From positions 1,674,001 to 1,738,000 of the forward strand of contig NZ_CP083371.1 of assembly GCF_017488845.2 (NCBI RefSeq): a DNA stretch of 64,000 nt. The letters run 5' to 3'. The position numbers and the translations under genes are program-made. Origin of the DNA: Ensifer canadensis. Lineage in GTDB: Bacteria > Pseudomonadota > Alphaproteobacteria > Rhizobiales > Rhizobiaceae. Under the pieces are notes generated by a model that searched no databases, was not told where the DNA came from, and worked only from the letters and a program-made list of their open reading frames with translations. Numbering within the stretch: position 1 is the first letter of the stretch; each line of letters begins with the position of its first letter. Shown piece by piece: positions 18,018 to 26,753 of the stretch.

Positions 18018-18578
18018 ATGACGACTTTGTACGGACCGGCGGACCTGACCAGGGGTGCCAACGAAAGCGTGACGAGACTGCGCCTGTATGACGGCCAGCT
18101 CAATCTGAGCTGGAAACATTGCGCCATCGCCTCGGATTTCGTCGCCGAGCTGATCGCCATGCGCTACCGCGCCTCGCGCAATGCCTACAAGGAAGTTCGC
18201 CACAATATCGGCTACCTGACAAACGAGCTGGTCGAAAACGCGGTCAAGTTCCGTGCCACCGGCGGCATCATGGTCGAGGCCTCGATCGACGACAGCAACT
18301 TCCGTGCCAAGGTGTCGAATTTCGTCGATGGTGAGACTGCAGCCCGCTTCCAGGATCTGCTTTCCGAGATCACGACGGGTGATCCGGGCGACCTTCTGAT
18401 CGAACGCATCGAAGCCAACGCAATCGGCACAGGCAAGAGTGGATCTGGTCTTGGTCTATTAACACTGATGAGCGATTATGGCGTCCGTTTCGCTTGGGTT
18501 TTCGGACCCAACGGCGACGGAGGCGGCATCGCGCTCGAGACTTATGCCTCGATCCCCGTCCCCGATATCTCGAACTGA
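18018..18578 (+). CDS. HATPase-domain regulator (slr1658-like, RsbW-type kinase candidate)
   Basis: 186 residues. A histidine-kinase-type ATPase fold without a dimerisation/His domain: N-box [11 protein letters not shown] (Glu70, Asn74), and glycine-rich lid [12 protein letters not shown]. Proteins of this small family, adjacent to a STAS partner and a PP2C phosphatase, are thought to act as serine kinases or anti-sigma-like switches of the RsbW/SpoIIAB kind. No DNA-binding domain is present. It starts 4 bases after the phosphatase stop and is followed by the STAS gene 13 bases later. No sigma factor gene is nearby, so the downstream target is unknown. Confidence 0.82.
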   Translation: MTTLYGPADLTRGANESVTRLRLYDGQLNLSWKHCAIASDFVAELIAMRYRASRNAYKEVRHNIGYLTNELVENAVKFRATGGIMVEASIDDSNFRAKVSNFVDGETAARFQDLLSEITTGDPGDLLIERIEANAIGTGKSGSGLGLLTLMSDYGVRFAWVFGPNGDGGGIALETYASIPVPDISN

Positions 18579-18591
18579 CAAGCAGGTGAAC

Positions 18592-18930
18592 ATGGAAATC
18601 AAGGACGAGGACTACCGCATTTGGTCCGAGGGCAATGACATACACTTCGAGGGAACCATGCGGCTTCCCGGTACGGAAGCCTATGCCCCTATCTTCTCCC
18701 TTGCCATGGGCGTGCTTGAGGCCGAGCCCGATCGCATGACGATCGACCTGACGGAGTTGCAGTTCCTGAACTCGTCGGGGATCAACCTGCTCGCAAAACT
18801 GACGATCGAGGCGCGCAACCGTCCGAACGTGCAATTGACCGTGCGCGGAACCTCCGAGATCCCGTGGCAGTCGAAGTCCCTACCCAATCTCAAGAAGCTC
18901 CATCCCGGCATCGACCTCAGGCTGAACTGA
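18592..18930 (+). CDS. STAS-like antagonist protein (slr1659-like)
   Basis: 112 residues starting [20 protein letters not shown] at the ATG preceded by AGGTGAAC; a longer in-frame ORF begins at 18478 inside the previous gene and is not credible. The core [20 protein letters not shown] matches the STAS phosphoacceptor loop, with Ser61/Ser62 as candidates for phosphorylation by the HATPase protein and dephosphorylation by the PP2C protein. Last gene of the operon; two tandem hairpins follow. Confidence 0.82.
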   Translation: MEIKDEDYRIWSEGNDIHFEGTMRLPGTEAYAPIFSLAMGVLEAEPDRMTIDLTELQFLNSSGINLLAKLTIEARNRPNVQLTVRGTSEIPWQSKSLPNLKKLHPGIDLRLN

Positions 18931-18943
18931 GCCGCGATTTGCC

Positions 18944-18992
18944 AGCCTGTCTCTTGCACAGGCTGCCTGCGGTCATCCGGGCAAATGCCCGG
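18944..18992 (+). terminator. tandem hairpins after the partner-switch operon
   Basis: Two stem-loops in sequence: AGCCTGT/ACAGGCT (18944-18950, 18958-18964) and CCGGGCA/TGCCCGG (18977-18983, 18986-18992). They stand 14 bases after the last stop codon. No U-tract follows, so this is only terminator-like. Confidence 0.4.
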
Positions 18993-19003
18993 CTTGACCT
19001 ACT

Positions 19004-19100
19004 GCGGTTTCCTTAAATCCTATTCGATTTAAGGAAACATGCAGCAATTCAAAGTGCTACAGCGACCTTTACGCGTCTAGTAGGACGCGCGGCGCTGTAG
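19004..19100 (+). repeat. rhizobial intergenic palindromic element, copy 1 (RIME-like)
   Basis: About 97 bases with two palindromes: GTTTCCTTAAATC/GATTTAAGGAAAC (13-base perfect arms, 19007-19019 and 19026-19038), then CTACAGCG/CGCTGTAG (19057-19064, 19093-19100) enclosing CGCGTC/GACGCG. A second copy lies at 35424-35528. The two-palindrome layout fits the Rhizobium-specific intergenic mosaic elements, which I name by resemblance only. The link between the palindromes contains a 13-codon ATG-to-stop frame (19039-19080). Confidence 0.7.
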
Positions 19101-19334
19101 GCGCCAACGCCTTTCTGCGCCGAAACCGGCCTTTCCCTTCACACATTTTCTTCGGCGTCGGCAACCGGAGCCGACGGAAAAGGTGGACTGACAACAATGT
19201 CCCCTTTTGGCCGGGACGTCGAATGGACATCGCGACGACGCTTGTCGGCGGACGGTTCACAAGATTTCGATTTTACTCCGATCCAGGCTGCCCCTAGGCT
19301 TCATCCGGTTCAAACAGCACCGGGAGGAAACGCC

Positions 19335-19961
19335 ATGAAACGCAGGCTCGTACTTGTCGCGGCCGCTCTGGCCTGCTCTATCGTCGGGGCCCACGCCCAA
19401 GACACGACGATGAGTTTCTTCGTCACCAGTGCAAATCCGGGCAAGGGCGGCAATCTTGGCGGTCTTGCCGGTGCCGATGCCTATTGCAACACGCTGGCCA
19501 CGACGAGCGGCTCGACCGGCAAGACCTGGAAGGCCTATCTTTCCACCGACGCGGAAAATGCCAAGGACCGTATCGGCGCAGGCCCCTGGTACAATGCCAA
19601 GGGCGAAAAGATCGCCGACGATGTCGCCTCTCTGCATAGCGACAAGAACAACCTTACGAAGCAAACCGCACTCAACGAGAAGGGCGAGGTCATCAACGGC
19701 CGCGGCGACACGCCGAACCGGCACGACATTCTGACCGGCTCCAAGGCGGACGGCACTGCCGCGCCGGAGACCTGCGGCAACTGGACCCTGGGCGGGACCG
19801 ACGGCGCGGCCATTGTCGGCCACAGCGACCGAACCGGCCTCAACGATAGCGCCGAAGCCAAGTCCTGGAACGCCTCGCATGCGACCCGCGGTGGCTGCAC
19901 CCAGGAGGCCTTCAAGGGAACGGGCGGCGACGGCCTCTTTTACTGCTTCGCTGCGAACTGA
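19335..19961 (+). CDS. secreted lectin-like/endostatin-like protein
   Basis: 208 residues from the ATG after GGGAGGAAACGCC; the open frame extends upstream to 19197 without a better start. A signal peptide is clear (MKRRLVLVAAALACSIVGAH, cleavage after AHA). The mature part opens TMSFFVTSANPGKGGNLGGL and AGADAYCNTLA, and ends GGDGLFYCFA, with four mature cysteines suited to two disulfides. This resembles the C-type-lectin/endostatin-like fold proteins (DUF1554 type) seen in Leptospira and several proteobacteria. Binding partner unknown. Predicted periplasmic or secreted. Monocistronic. Confidence 0.65.
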   Translation: MKRRLVLVAAALACSIVGAHAQDTTMSFFVTSANPGKGGNLGGLAGADAYCNTLATTSGSTGKTWKAYLSTDAENAKDRIGAGPWYNAKGEKIADDVASLHSDKNNLTKQTALNEKGEVINGRGDTPNRHDILTGSKADGTAAPETCGNWTLGGTDGAAIVGHSDRTGLNDSAEAKSWNASHATRGGCTQEAFKGTGGDGLFYCFAAN

Positions 19962-20515
19962 CCACGGCAGCCCACAAAATGTGCCCGCTCTACAGTACCG
20001 CATGGAGCAACGCCGCATCTCAGCAGGTCGCTGCGTGTCTCAGGCTTCGGCGGGTTGCCGCCGACTTTCACGTGACATGAGCGGACGTCTCGTGGCGGCC
20101 AACTTGCAAAACAGTTTCGAATCCGACCGGGTCTCGATTTCATGCTCGACACGCTATGAGAATGATTACGGCCGGTGCAAGACCAGCATACGCCTTCCCG
20201 CCGGGTGTTCAGCTTGTGCGTCGCTATGGGCGCGCAGAAGTTCATGTCCGAGGTAAAGTGTTTCAAAGACTGCATCGATTGCGACAAATGCATCGACATC
20301 CACACGTCGGACGAGGCATATAGGGCGTTGGCGCCAACCGGTAGAGTGGCCCGCCCTTCTATCACCGCGATCCGCATTTAAAGCCGTGGATCGGCGAAAC
20401 CGTGATCAGCTCTGAACCGCCCCTATGATGTCGTATTCCACTACAATCGAGCGCTCCCCTTCCTTCCCGTCGGTTATCCGAATCCTTGTTCGCAACACAG
20501 GCCGGTGCTGATCAG
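19962..20515. other. intergenic region, mostly featureless
   Basis: About 550 bases between the lectin-like gene and the exporter gene. Apart from the doubtful small Cys-rich frame at 20244-20381 I see no gene, repeat or clear operator. The exporter promoter should lie in its right part. Confidence 0.5.
20244..20381 (+). CDS. doubtful small Cys-rich ORF
   Basis: A 45-codon frame beginning MSEVKCFKDCIDCDKCIDIH has a C-X3-C-X2-C-X2-C cluster, which is unusual for random high-GC sequence. No good ribosome site stands before the ATG (AGAAG at a short distance only), and the C-terminal part looks unremarkable. Recorded as possible only. Confidence 0.2.
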   Translation: MSEVKCFKDCIDCDKCIDIHTSDEAYRALAPTGRVARPSITAIRI

Positions 20516-21964
20516 ATGACGACGATCCCCTCCGGCACGGACGCTTCCGACGCATCCGCCAGCTTCAATTCCCGCATCGTCGCACTCGTCGTCGCCATCG
20601 CCTTCTTCATGCAGATGCTCGACGGGACGATCGTCATTACCTCGTTGCCGCAGATGGCGGCTTCCTTCGGCGTCCAGCCCGTCGCCATGAGCATCGGCAT
20701 CACCGTCTATATGCTGACGATGGCGGCCTTCATTCCGCTCTCCGGCTGGCTCGGCGATCGCTTCGGGGCGCGCAACGTCTTCCTCGTCGCGATCGCCATT
20801 TTTACCCTCGCGTCGCTCTTTTGTGGATTGTCGGGAAGCCTCGGCCAGTTCATCGCTGCACGCGCGGTGCAGGGCATCGGCGGCGCGTTGATGACGCCGG
20901 TCGGCCGGATCATCGTGTTGAAGAACGCCCGCAAGTCGGAGCTTGTCGGCGCGATCGCGCTCATCACCTGGCCGGCACTGATTGCCCCGGTCGTAGGCCC
21001 GCTTCTCGGCAGCGTCATCACTACTTACTTCAGCTGGCACTGGAATTTTCTGATCAACATCCCGATCGGACTGATCGGCCTGGCGCTGGTGCTGCGTTTC
21101 GTTCCGGATCAGCGCGAGGAAGCGACGCGCCGCCTCGACGCCAAGGGCTTCGTGTTGTCGTCGACCAGCCTCACACTGGTTCTGGCCGGGCTCGAAGCCT
21201 TCGTCCACGGCACAGCCAATGCATTGGCGATCGTCCTGCTGCTGGCAACAGGTGCTGCCATCGGGGTCTTGGCGACACGGCACTTCAAGTCAATCACCAA
21301 TCCGCTGCTTAATCTCTCCGCCTTGAAGGTTCAGACCTTTGCTATGTCGACACTGTCGGCCGGCACCGCCTGCCGGGTCGCGATCAATGCGACGCCCTTT
21401 CTGATTCCGCTGCTCTTCCAGGTCGGCTTCGGCCTCGCTCCGATCCAGACCGGCATCTATGTGCTCGCCTACTTCGCCGGAAATCTCGCGATGAAAACGG
21501 CGACCACGCCGTTGCTGCGCCGTTTCGGCTTCCGCAGCATACTCGTCGGCAATGGCCTGCTCGCCTCACTGGCGATCGGCGCCTGCGCGATGCTTTCAAC
21601 GGATACGCCACAACTGCTGACGCTTCTGCTGCTATTTGCTGCCGGGCTCTTCCGCTCGATGCAGTTTACCGCACTCAATACCCTTGGCTTTGCCGATATC
21701 AACGCGAGCCAGCGCAGCTCGGCGTCAACCCTGTCGAGCATGCTCCAGCAGGTGGCCATGCTTCTGGGCGTTGCGGTTGCCGCCGCCGTTCTCAATCTGT
21801 CGCAAGCCCTTCGCGGCGGCGAAACGGCAGCCCTTGCGGACTTCCGCGGGGCGTTTCTGGTGGTTGCGTCGATCGGCATCGTCTCGAGCTTGCGTTTTCT
21901 TGGCCTGCCTCGGGAGGCGGGCGCCGAGGTTTCCGGGCATACAACCCGACCTCGCACAACGTAG
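20516..21964 (+). CDS. MFS multidrug exporter, DHA2 (EmrB/QacA) family
   Basis: 482 residues from the ATG at 20516 (a TTG ten codons upstream is less likely). It has about 14 hydrophobic segments and the DHA2 motif LDGTIVITSLPQMAASFGVQ in helix 1, followed by SGWLGDRFGARNVF in the helix 2-3 loop and ARAVQGIGGALMTPVGR in helix 4-5. Proton-driven efflux of drugs or small metabolites is the family role. No EmrA-type adaptor gene is adjacent, so it may work alone. It converges on the DUF5054 gene, 73 bases away. Confidence 0.9.
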   Translation: MTTIPSGTDASDASASFNSRIVALVVAIAFFMQMLDGTIVITSLPQMAASFGVQPVAMSIGITVYMLTMAAFIPLSGWLGDRFGARNVFLVAIAIFTLASLFCGLSGSLGQFIAARAVQGIGGALMTPVGRIIVLKNARKSELVGAIALITWPALIAPVVGPLLGSVITTYFSWHWNFLINIPIGLIGLALVLRFVPDQREEATRRLDAKGFVLSSTSLTLVLAGLEAFVHGTANALAIVLLLATGAAIGVLATRHFKSITNPLLNLSALKVQTFAMSTLSAGTACRVAINATPFLIPLLFQVGFGLAPIQTGIYVLAYFAGNLAMKTATTPLLRRFGFRSILVGNGLLASLAIGACAMLSTDTPQLLTLLLLFAAGLFRSMQFTALNTLGFADINASQRSSASTLSSMLQQVAMLLGVAVAAAVLNLSQALRGGETAALADFRGAFLVVASIGIVSSLRFLGLPREAGAEVSGHTTRPRTT

Positions 21965-22037
21965 GCATTCGAACGGGCTAGCTCGCATGCCCGGGCAGCA
22001 GCGCTCTCATCTCAATCGCCGCCCGTCGGCTTCGCAT

Positions 22038-23969
22038 TCAGTCGTCCAATCGCAGCCGGAAGCGGGCGGAAAAATCGCCCTCCCACCACATCGGGAAGTT
22101 CGTTCCCCACTTGTTGTTGTGGATGTTGAAACGAACGCCTTCGCTGAAGTCCGGCAATGTCTTGCAGAACGTCATAAAGTCCCAAGCCTCGGGCGCGACC
22201 AGGGGCGTGTCGCGCGGCTCGATCGACAACGAACCACCCGAAGCAAGATCGCCGCGAACGCCGGTGACCGCCTGAAGTTGCGCGCCGCCACCGGCAGCGG
22301 CGTTGCCGGATTTGTGCCAGAGCCCCATTTTTCGCAGGCTCCACGCGACATCGCCTGCTGGCATAAAGGAGAGAAAGCTCGCCTCCGGCATGCGGTTGGC
22401 GCTTTTTTCGTGCAAGGTCAGGTGAAGTTCGAGCGTGTCGTCTTCGCCTGAGAAGGCGAGAGCGACATGGCGCGGCGCGCCGTAACCGGCAACCGCCTGC
22501 TCAGGCATGGACAGGAGCAGGCCGGATGCGTCCGCTGCCTGAAAGGTCGGCGTAAAGACACGGGACAGAGCCGCGCCGGACCGGGCAAGACCCGGCTTGT
22601 CGTGATCGAGGATCGCCCATTCCTGGCGATGAGTCAGATAGGTGTCCATGTGCCTGTTGACGTCGGTAGCGTCATAGCTCTCGTAGCGATAGGCGATCAG
22701 CGGACCTGACCGGCCAGCCATGTACTTCCCGGACGGGGCAGTCAGCGAAAGAATGTCTCCGGTCGAAGGTTCGAGCTCGATCGACCAGCTGCCACAGGCG
22801 AGACTGGTCCGCCTGTCTCCTCTGGCTATCAGGGCCGGTACGGTCAATTCGGCCAAGGCGGCATCGGCTGCCGCTGCGTCCGGGCCGTCGAGCACTGAGC
22901 GAGCGTCATCAAGATAGGCGCGCTGTTCGCGCCAGGAGGCTTCCGTATAGGCAAAGCGGTGGTCGGTCTTGCGGGCGGCCTCAAAGTCGGGCCGAGACCA
23001 GGCCGTGTCGTCGCGCAGATAGGATTTGATATCGACGCCGCAGGTATGTTCGGCCGCCATCGTCAGCTTCTGCCCGAAAGCCAGGCGGCTGGCGGTCAGG
23101 CCTTCGGCTGCGAACCGGTCGTAAAGCCGTTGAAGCGCTAGGAAACGGGCGGTCTTTACCGGATCGGAGGCGCTGCCGTGGATCCAGCTGTCGCCAAGCT
23201 CGTGCTCGACGACGGGAAAAGCTTCCCGCGCATCCCAGATCAACGCGCCATAATCTTCGAGCGTTGCCGCGCGGACGGTCGCATCCGGCTGTTCGCGGCG
23301 CATGTCGCGATAGACCTCGGCGGTCTGCGGCACGCTTTGCGGACCGATATTGTCGCTTGTGTGGGCAAAGCTCAGGCCGTCGGCAAAACCTTCGGGGAAA
23401 TAAGTCTCCCCATAGGATCGCTGATACATGACGACGATTTCTGCGCCGCCGGGCGCACGCCAGCGAAAGATGTCAGGTGTTTCAGGCGGCGGCGACGCGG
23501 TGTTGACGCCGAGATGCAGGAAGCGAATGCCGGCCTCGGCCAGCAGCGGCACCATGCCGAGCGTATGCCCCGGCACGTCCGTCATCTTGCCCGCAATCGT
23601 CTTCTTGCCGAACCTCCGATCGAGTTCCTGTGAATAGGAAAGGCCGGCGCGAAAGAGCTCCGGCGACATCAACTCCGTATGTGTGGTGAACGGCAGGCCA
23701 TGCCAGCGGATCAGTCCGAGATCGATTGCCCGCTCGAGCTTCTTCACCTCCGCGGCCGAACGCGACGTCAGGTGATCCCAGATCAGCCAGGCACCGGTCG
23801 TCCAGACGAACTTCGGATCTCGCGGATCCTCGGCATAAAAATGCTCGGCCGTCTCGATCGCCTGCGGAATGAACCGGTCGTGGTACTGGCGACGCACCTT
23901 TTCCGCGTGATCGGTGAAGCCAATGTCGAGATGGGTCTTGAAGACCAGATGCACGCGTTTTTCTGTCAT
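22038..23969 (-). CDS. DUF5054 / GH38-like glycoside hydrolase
   Basis: 643 residues. The N-terminus VHLVFKTHLDIGFTDHAEKV carries an HLD motif like the zinc-binding start of family 38 alpha-mannosidase folds, followed by GHTLGMVPLLAEAGIRFLHL and FRWRAPGGAEIVVMY as in the catalytic barrel. The rest is beta-rich (ACGSWSIELEPSTGDILSL). Such proteins are annotated DUF5054; activity is not established. No signal peptide, so a cytoplasmic enzyme. It lies 10 bases downstream of the LacI gene on the same strand, opposite the sugar ABC transporter, which suggests processing of the imported oligosaccharide or glycoside. Confidence 0.78.
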   Translation of the reverse strand: MTEKRVHLVFKTHLDIGFTDHAEKVRRQYHDRFIPQAIETAEHFYAEDPRDPKFVWTTGAWLIWDHLTSRSAAEVKKLERAIDLGLIRWHGLPFTTHTELMSPELFRAGLSYSQELDRRFGKKTIAGKMTDVPGHTLGMVPLLAEAGIRFLHLGVNTASPPPETPDIFRWRAPGGAEIVVMYQRSYGETYFPEGFADGLSFAHTSDNIGPQSVPQTAEVYRDMRREQPDATVRAATLEDYGALIWDAREAFPVVEHELGDSWIHGSASDPVKTARFLALQRLYDRFAAEGLTASRLAFGQKLTMAAEHTCGVDIKSYLRDDTAWSRPDFEAARKTDHRFAYTEASWREQRAYLDDARSVLDGPDAAAADAALAELTVPALIARGDRRTSLACGSWSIELEPSTGDILSLTAPSGKYMAGRSGPLIAYRYESYDATDVNRHMDTYLTHRQEWAILDHDKPGLARSGAALSRVFTPTFQAADASGLLLSMPEQAVAGYGAPRHVALAFSGEDDTLELHLTLHEKSANRMPEASFLSFMPAGDVAWSLRKMGLWHKSGNAAAGGGAQLQAVTGVRGDLASGGSLSIEPRDTPLVAPEAWDFMTFCKTLPDFSEGVRFNIHNNKWGTNFPMWWEGDFSARFRLRLDD

Positions 23970-23979
23970 GTTCTTCCAT

Positions 23980-25020
23980 TCAGCCGACGGTGCCGCGAAC
24001 GACGAGGCGGGTGGTCAGGGTTTCGACCAGGGAGTCGGCATCCGGCGTCTTGAGACGTCGAAGGATCAACCGGACAAGGGCGCGAACGCGATCGTCGAGA
24101 TCGATGCGGACGGTGGTCAAATTGTAACTTTTCCAATGTGCCTGCGGGATGTCGTCGAAGCCGACGACCTTGACATCGCCAGGCACTGAAAGGCCGAGTT
24201 CGTGCCTGAGGGCATCGATCGCGCCGAACGCCCCGACGTCGTTGGCCGCAAAGATCGCATCGGCGCCGGATCCGACCCGGAAGAGATCAAGCGTCGAGCG
24301 ATAGGCGGTGTCGTAGGTGTAGTCACCGGGGACGATAACCGGCGGCGCCATGCCGCGCTCGGCCAGCACCTGCGCGATCATCCGCTCGCGTTCGGTATTG
24401 GCAAGGGATTGCTTCTTGCCGCCGAGATAGGCGATGCGACGGGCACCATAGCCTTGCAGCAAGGCGACCGCCTGTTCGATGCCGTCCTTCTGCCGCACGA
24501 GAAGACGGTCATAGAGTGTTTCGGACGCCCTGCCGGCAAACGCATCCGCGTCGTCATAGATCACGTAGATCGGAACGGCACGATCGAGAAAGCCGCTCAG
24601 AACATCAGGCTCGATATTCTCGGTAAAGGCGATGACCGAGTCGGGATTGAAGCCGCGCATATAGGTCAGCAGCATCGGGTCCATGCTGAAATCGGCTTTC
24701 GCCTTGAACAGAAGTGTCGCGAAGCCCTCTGCCTGCAGCGCGGTCGTCAAGGCGTCGATCTCCTGGCTTTCCCAGGGGCTGCAGACATCGGGAACGATCA
24801 TGCCGACGAGATGCGAGCGCCTGGTTACCAGCGAACGCGCGGCCATGTCAGGCGTATAGTTCAACTCACGTGCCACCTTCAGGATGCGATCTCGCTTCTC
24901 CGGCTTCAGGGACGCATTCGGATTGAAGGCGCGCGAGACAGCGACGCGCGAGACATTGGCCTCTCGTGCCACCAGATCGGCCGTGGCGCGTCCTGCTTTC
25001 CTGTCGGTTTTCTCGCTCAT
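23980..25020 (-). CDS. LacI-family transcriptional regulator
   Basis: 346 residues. The N-terminal HTH (about residues 12-60: TADLVAREANVSRVAVSRAF, hinge helix YTPDMAARSL) is followed by a periplasmic-binding-protein-like sugar domain (HLVGMIVPDVCSPWESQEID, DAIFAANDVGAFGAIDALR, KVVGFDDIPQAHW). Divergent from the ABC transporter operon and co-transcribed with the DUF5054 gene. Candidate operators TGAAARCGTGTTCA occur 20 bases upstream of its start and in the transporter promoter, so it likely represses both units until an imported sugar binds. Confidence 0.92.
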   Translation of the reverse strand: MSEKTDRKAGRATADLVAREANVSRVAVSRAFNPNASLKPEKRDRILKVARELNYTPDMAARSLVTRRSHLVGMIVPDVCSPWESQEIDALTTALQAEGFATLLFKAKADFSMDPMLLTYMRGFNPDSVIAFTENIEPDVLSGFLDRAVPIYVIYDDADAFAGRASETLYDRLLVRQKDGIEQAVALLQGYGARRIAYLGGKKQSLANTERERMIAQVLAERGMAPPVIVPGDYTYDTAYRSTLDLFRVGSGADAIFAANDVGAFGAIDALRHELGLSVPGDVKVVGFDDIPQAHWKSYNLTTVRIDLDDRVRALVRLILRRLKTPDADSLVETLTTRLVVRGTVG

Positions 25021-25040
25021 GGTAGTGCTCTGCGCAAAAA

Positions 25041-25054
25041 TGAAAACGTGTTCA
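25041..25054. promoter_or_regulatory. candidate LacI operator O1
   Basis: TGAAAACGTGTTCA is an imperfect palindrome around a central CG (TGAANNCGNNTTCA), the usual symmetry of LacI operators. It stands 20 bases upstream of the lacI-type start codon and differs by one base from the site at 25188-25201. Confidence 0.6.
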
Positions 25055-25133
25055 ATTCAACCTGCACCAATGATCGCGCTTCCGTCAAGATGTCAGTAGA
25101 AATCACCTCATAGACGGCAAAACCCGGAGAGCT

Positions 25134-25147
25134 TGAACACGTATAAG
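25134..25147. promoter_or_regulatory. weak third LacI-like site
   Basis: TGAACACGTATAAG matches the left half TGAANNCG of the two stronger sites (in reversed orientation of the core) but not the right half. It lies midway between them and may be an auxiliary site or chance. Confidence 0.25.
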
Positions 25148-25177
25148 CCTCATCACCAGAATCCACTTCATGGCGTG

Positions 25178-25206
25178 TTGACAAAAATGAAAGCGTGTTC
25201 ATTCTT
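25178..25206 (+). promoter_or_regulatory. promoter of the sugar ABC operon with embedded LacI operator O2
   Basis: A consensus -35 box TTGACA (25178-25183) is followed at 17 bases by ATTCTT (25201-25206) as a weak -10. The operator TGAAAGCGTGTTCA (25188-25201) occupies the spacer, so bound repressor would block RNA polymerase. The transcript start would lie about 100 bases before the binding-protein ATG at 25309. Confidence 0.5.
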
Positions 25207-25308
25207 AAGTCCAGACGGGATGGGATTGACTGGAGGAGGCCGATTCCAGCCCGGATGCACCGCAGCCGAAACGGTCCGGAGAACCGGACCACCGTGGGAG
25301 GAGTTTCA

Positions 25309-26670
25309 ATGCGCAGAAGGATTCAGTCATATTTGCTGAGCGCGGCGGCCATCATGGCCCTGTCCGGGCCGGCGATGGCAACCGAGCTCAACATCACCTG
25401 CCGATGCGTTGTCGGCGGGGTCAACAGCGGCATGGCCGAGTGGATCGAAAACAAGGTCATTCCGGCCTTTACCGCCAAGATGAAGGCCGAAGGCAAGGAC
25501 GTCACCGTCAAGCTTAATCAGTTCGGCGGCGAGGACGAGCAGCTGACACAGCAGCTGGCGCTTGACTTCTCCACCGGTGCTGGCCCGGATGTCTCCGGCT
25601 TCGATGGCTTCCTGATCCCGAGCTTCGTCCAGGGCGGGCTGTTGAAATCGCTTGAAGAAGTGGCCGGCGCCGACGTCAATGCCTGGGAAGGCTGGAGCCA
25701 CATTTCCGACGGCACCAAGGCGTTGATGAGCTATCAGGGCAAGCCTTACGGCATCGCGCTCGGCACCGACGCGCGCATGATCTTCGTGCGCAAGGACCTG
25801 TTCCAGAAGGCGGGCCTCGACGCGGCGACGTGGCAGCCGAAATCCTGGGACGAACTGCTCGACGCCGCGCGCAAGATCAAGGCGGCGGCGCCGGATTCCT
25901 TCCCGCTGCAGCTGAATGCCGGCGTCTCCATGGGCGAGGCCACCACTATGCAGGGCTACTGGATGGCGCTGCTCGGCACCGGCGAGCAGGTCACAGACGA
26001 TGCCGGCAAATACATCGTCTCCAGCCAGGGCATCCTCGATACACTGAAGCTCTACAAGACCATCTATGTCGACGACAAGCTCGGCGACCAGCGCGCCCAG
26101 CTCTTGGCCGACGGGCGCAATCGCACCTTCGCCAACTTCCGCGACGGCAAGACCGCCATGCTGGTGGAGGGCGACTGGTTCTATCGTTCCGTCACCGCAC
26201 CGGACGCCGAGTTCGCGGTCGCCGACCGTGACAATGTCATGACCTGGAAGAAGATGCCGGCGGCGCAACCAGGCAAGGGCCTGCGCGGCCAGGACTTCGT
26301 CACCATGTCCGGCGGCACCGGCTTCGTCATCAACCCGCATACCGACGCACCGAAGGAATCCTGGGAGCTCTTGTCTTTCATGAACAGCCAGGAGCAACTC
26401 ACCGCCTTCCAGGAGATCCAGCCGGCGATCCGCATTCGAAACGACGTCACCATCCCCAACTCGCCGTTCCTGACCGAGACCGCCGAGGTCCTGCTGCCCA
26501 TCACCACGGCACGTCCCAATGACGCCAACTACAACAAGGTCTCGACCGAGATCCAGCGCATGACCGAAAGCGTCGTCTCGGGCGAACTGTCGCCGGAAGA
26601 CGCGATGGCCCAGTACAAGGCCGCCGTGATCGCCATCGTCGGTGAAGAGAACACGGTCAGCCGTCTCTGA
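25309..26670 (+). CDS. sugar ABC transporter, periplasmic binding protein
   Basis: 453 residues from the ATG after GGGAGGAGTTTCA; the open frame extends further upstream without a better start. A signal peptide is visible (MRRRIQSYLLSAAAIMALSG, cleavage after AMA near residue 24). The mature chain is a family 1 carbohydrate-binding protein (LALDFSTGAGPDVSGFDGFL, YGIALGTDARMIFVRKDLFQ, GGTGFVINPHTDAPKESWEL). The opening NITCRC with two close cysteines is unusual. First gene of a plus-strand operon with two permeases, an ATPase and a metallohydrolase. Ligand unknown, probably an oligosaccharide or glycoside. Confidence 0.9.
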   Translation: MRRRIQSYLLSAAAIMALSGPAMATELNITCRCVVGGVNSGMAEWIENKVIPAFTAKMKAEGKDVTVKLNQFGGEDEQLTQQLALDFSTGAGPDVSGFDGFLIPSFVQGGLLKSLEEVAGADVNAWEGWSHISDGTKALMSYQGKPYGIALGTDARMIFVRKDLFQKAGLDAATWQPKSWDELLDAARKIKAAAPDSFPLQLNAGVSMGEATTMQGYWMALLGTGEQVTDDAGKYIVSSQGILDTLKLYKTIYVDDKLGDQRAQLLADGRNRTFANFRDGKTAMLVEGDWFYRSVTAPDAEFAVADRDNVMTWKKMPAAQPGKGLRGQDFVTMSGGTGFVINPHTDAPKESWELLSFMNSQEQLTAFQEIQPAIRIRNDVTIPNSPFLTETAEVLLPITTARPNDANYNKVSTEIQRMTESVVSGELSPEDAMAQYKAAVIAIVGEENTVSRL

Positions 26671-26753
26671 TCGGGCCTGATATCACCGGTCGGCCGATCG
26701 GCCGACCGGTGATCTTGCCGAACCGCTTCGCCCTGCAATGGGAAACTCAACGC

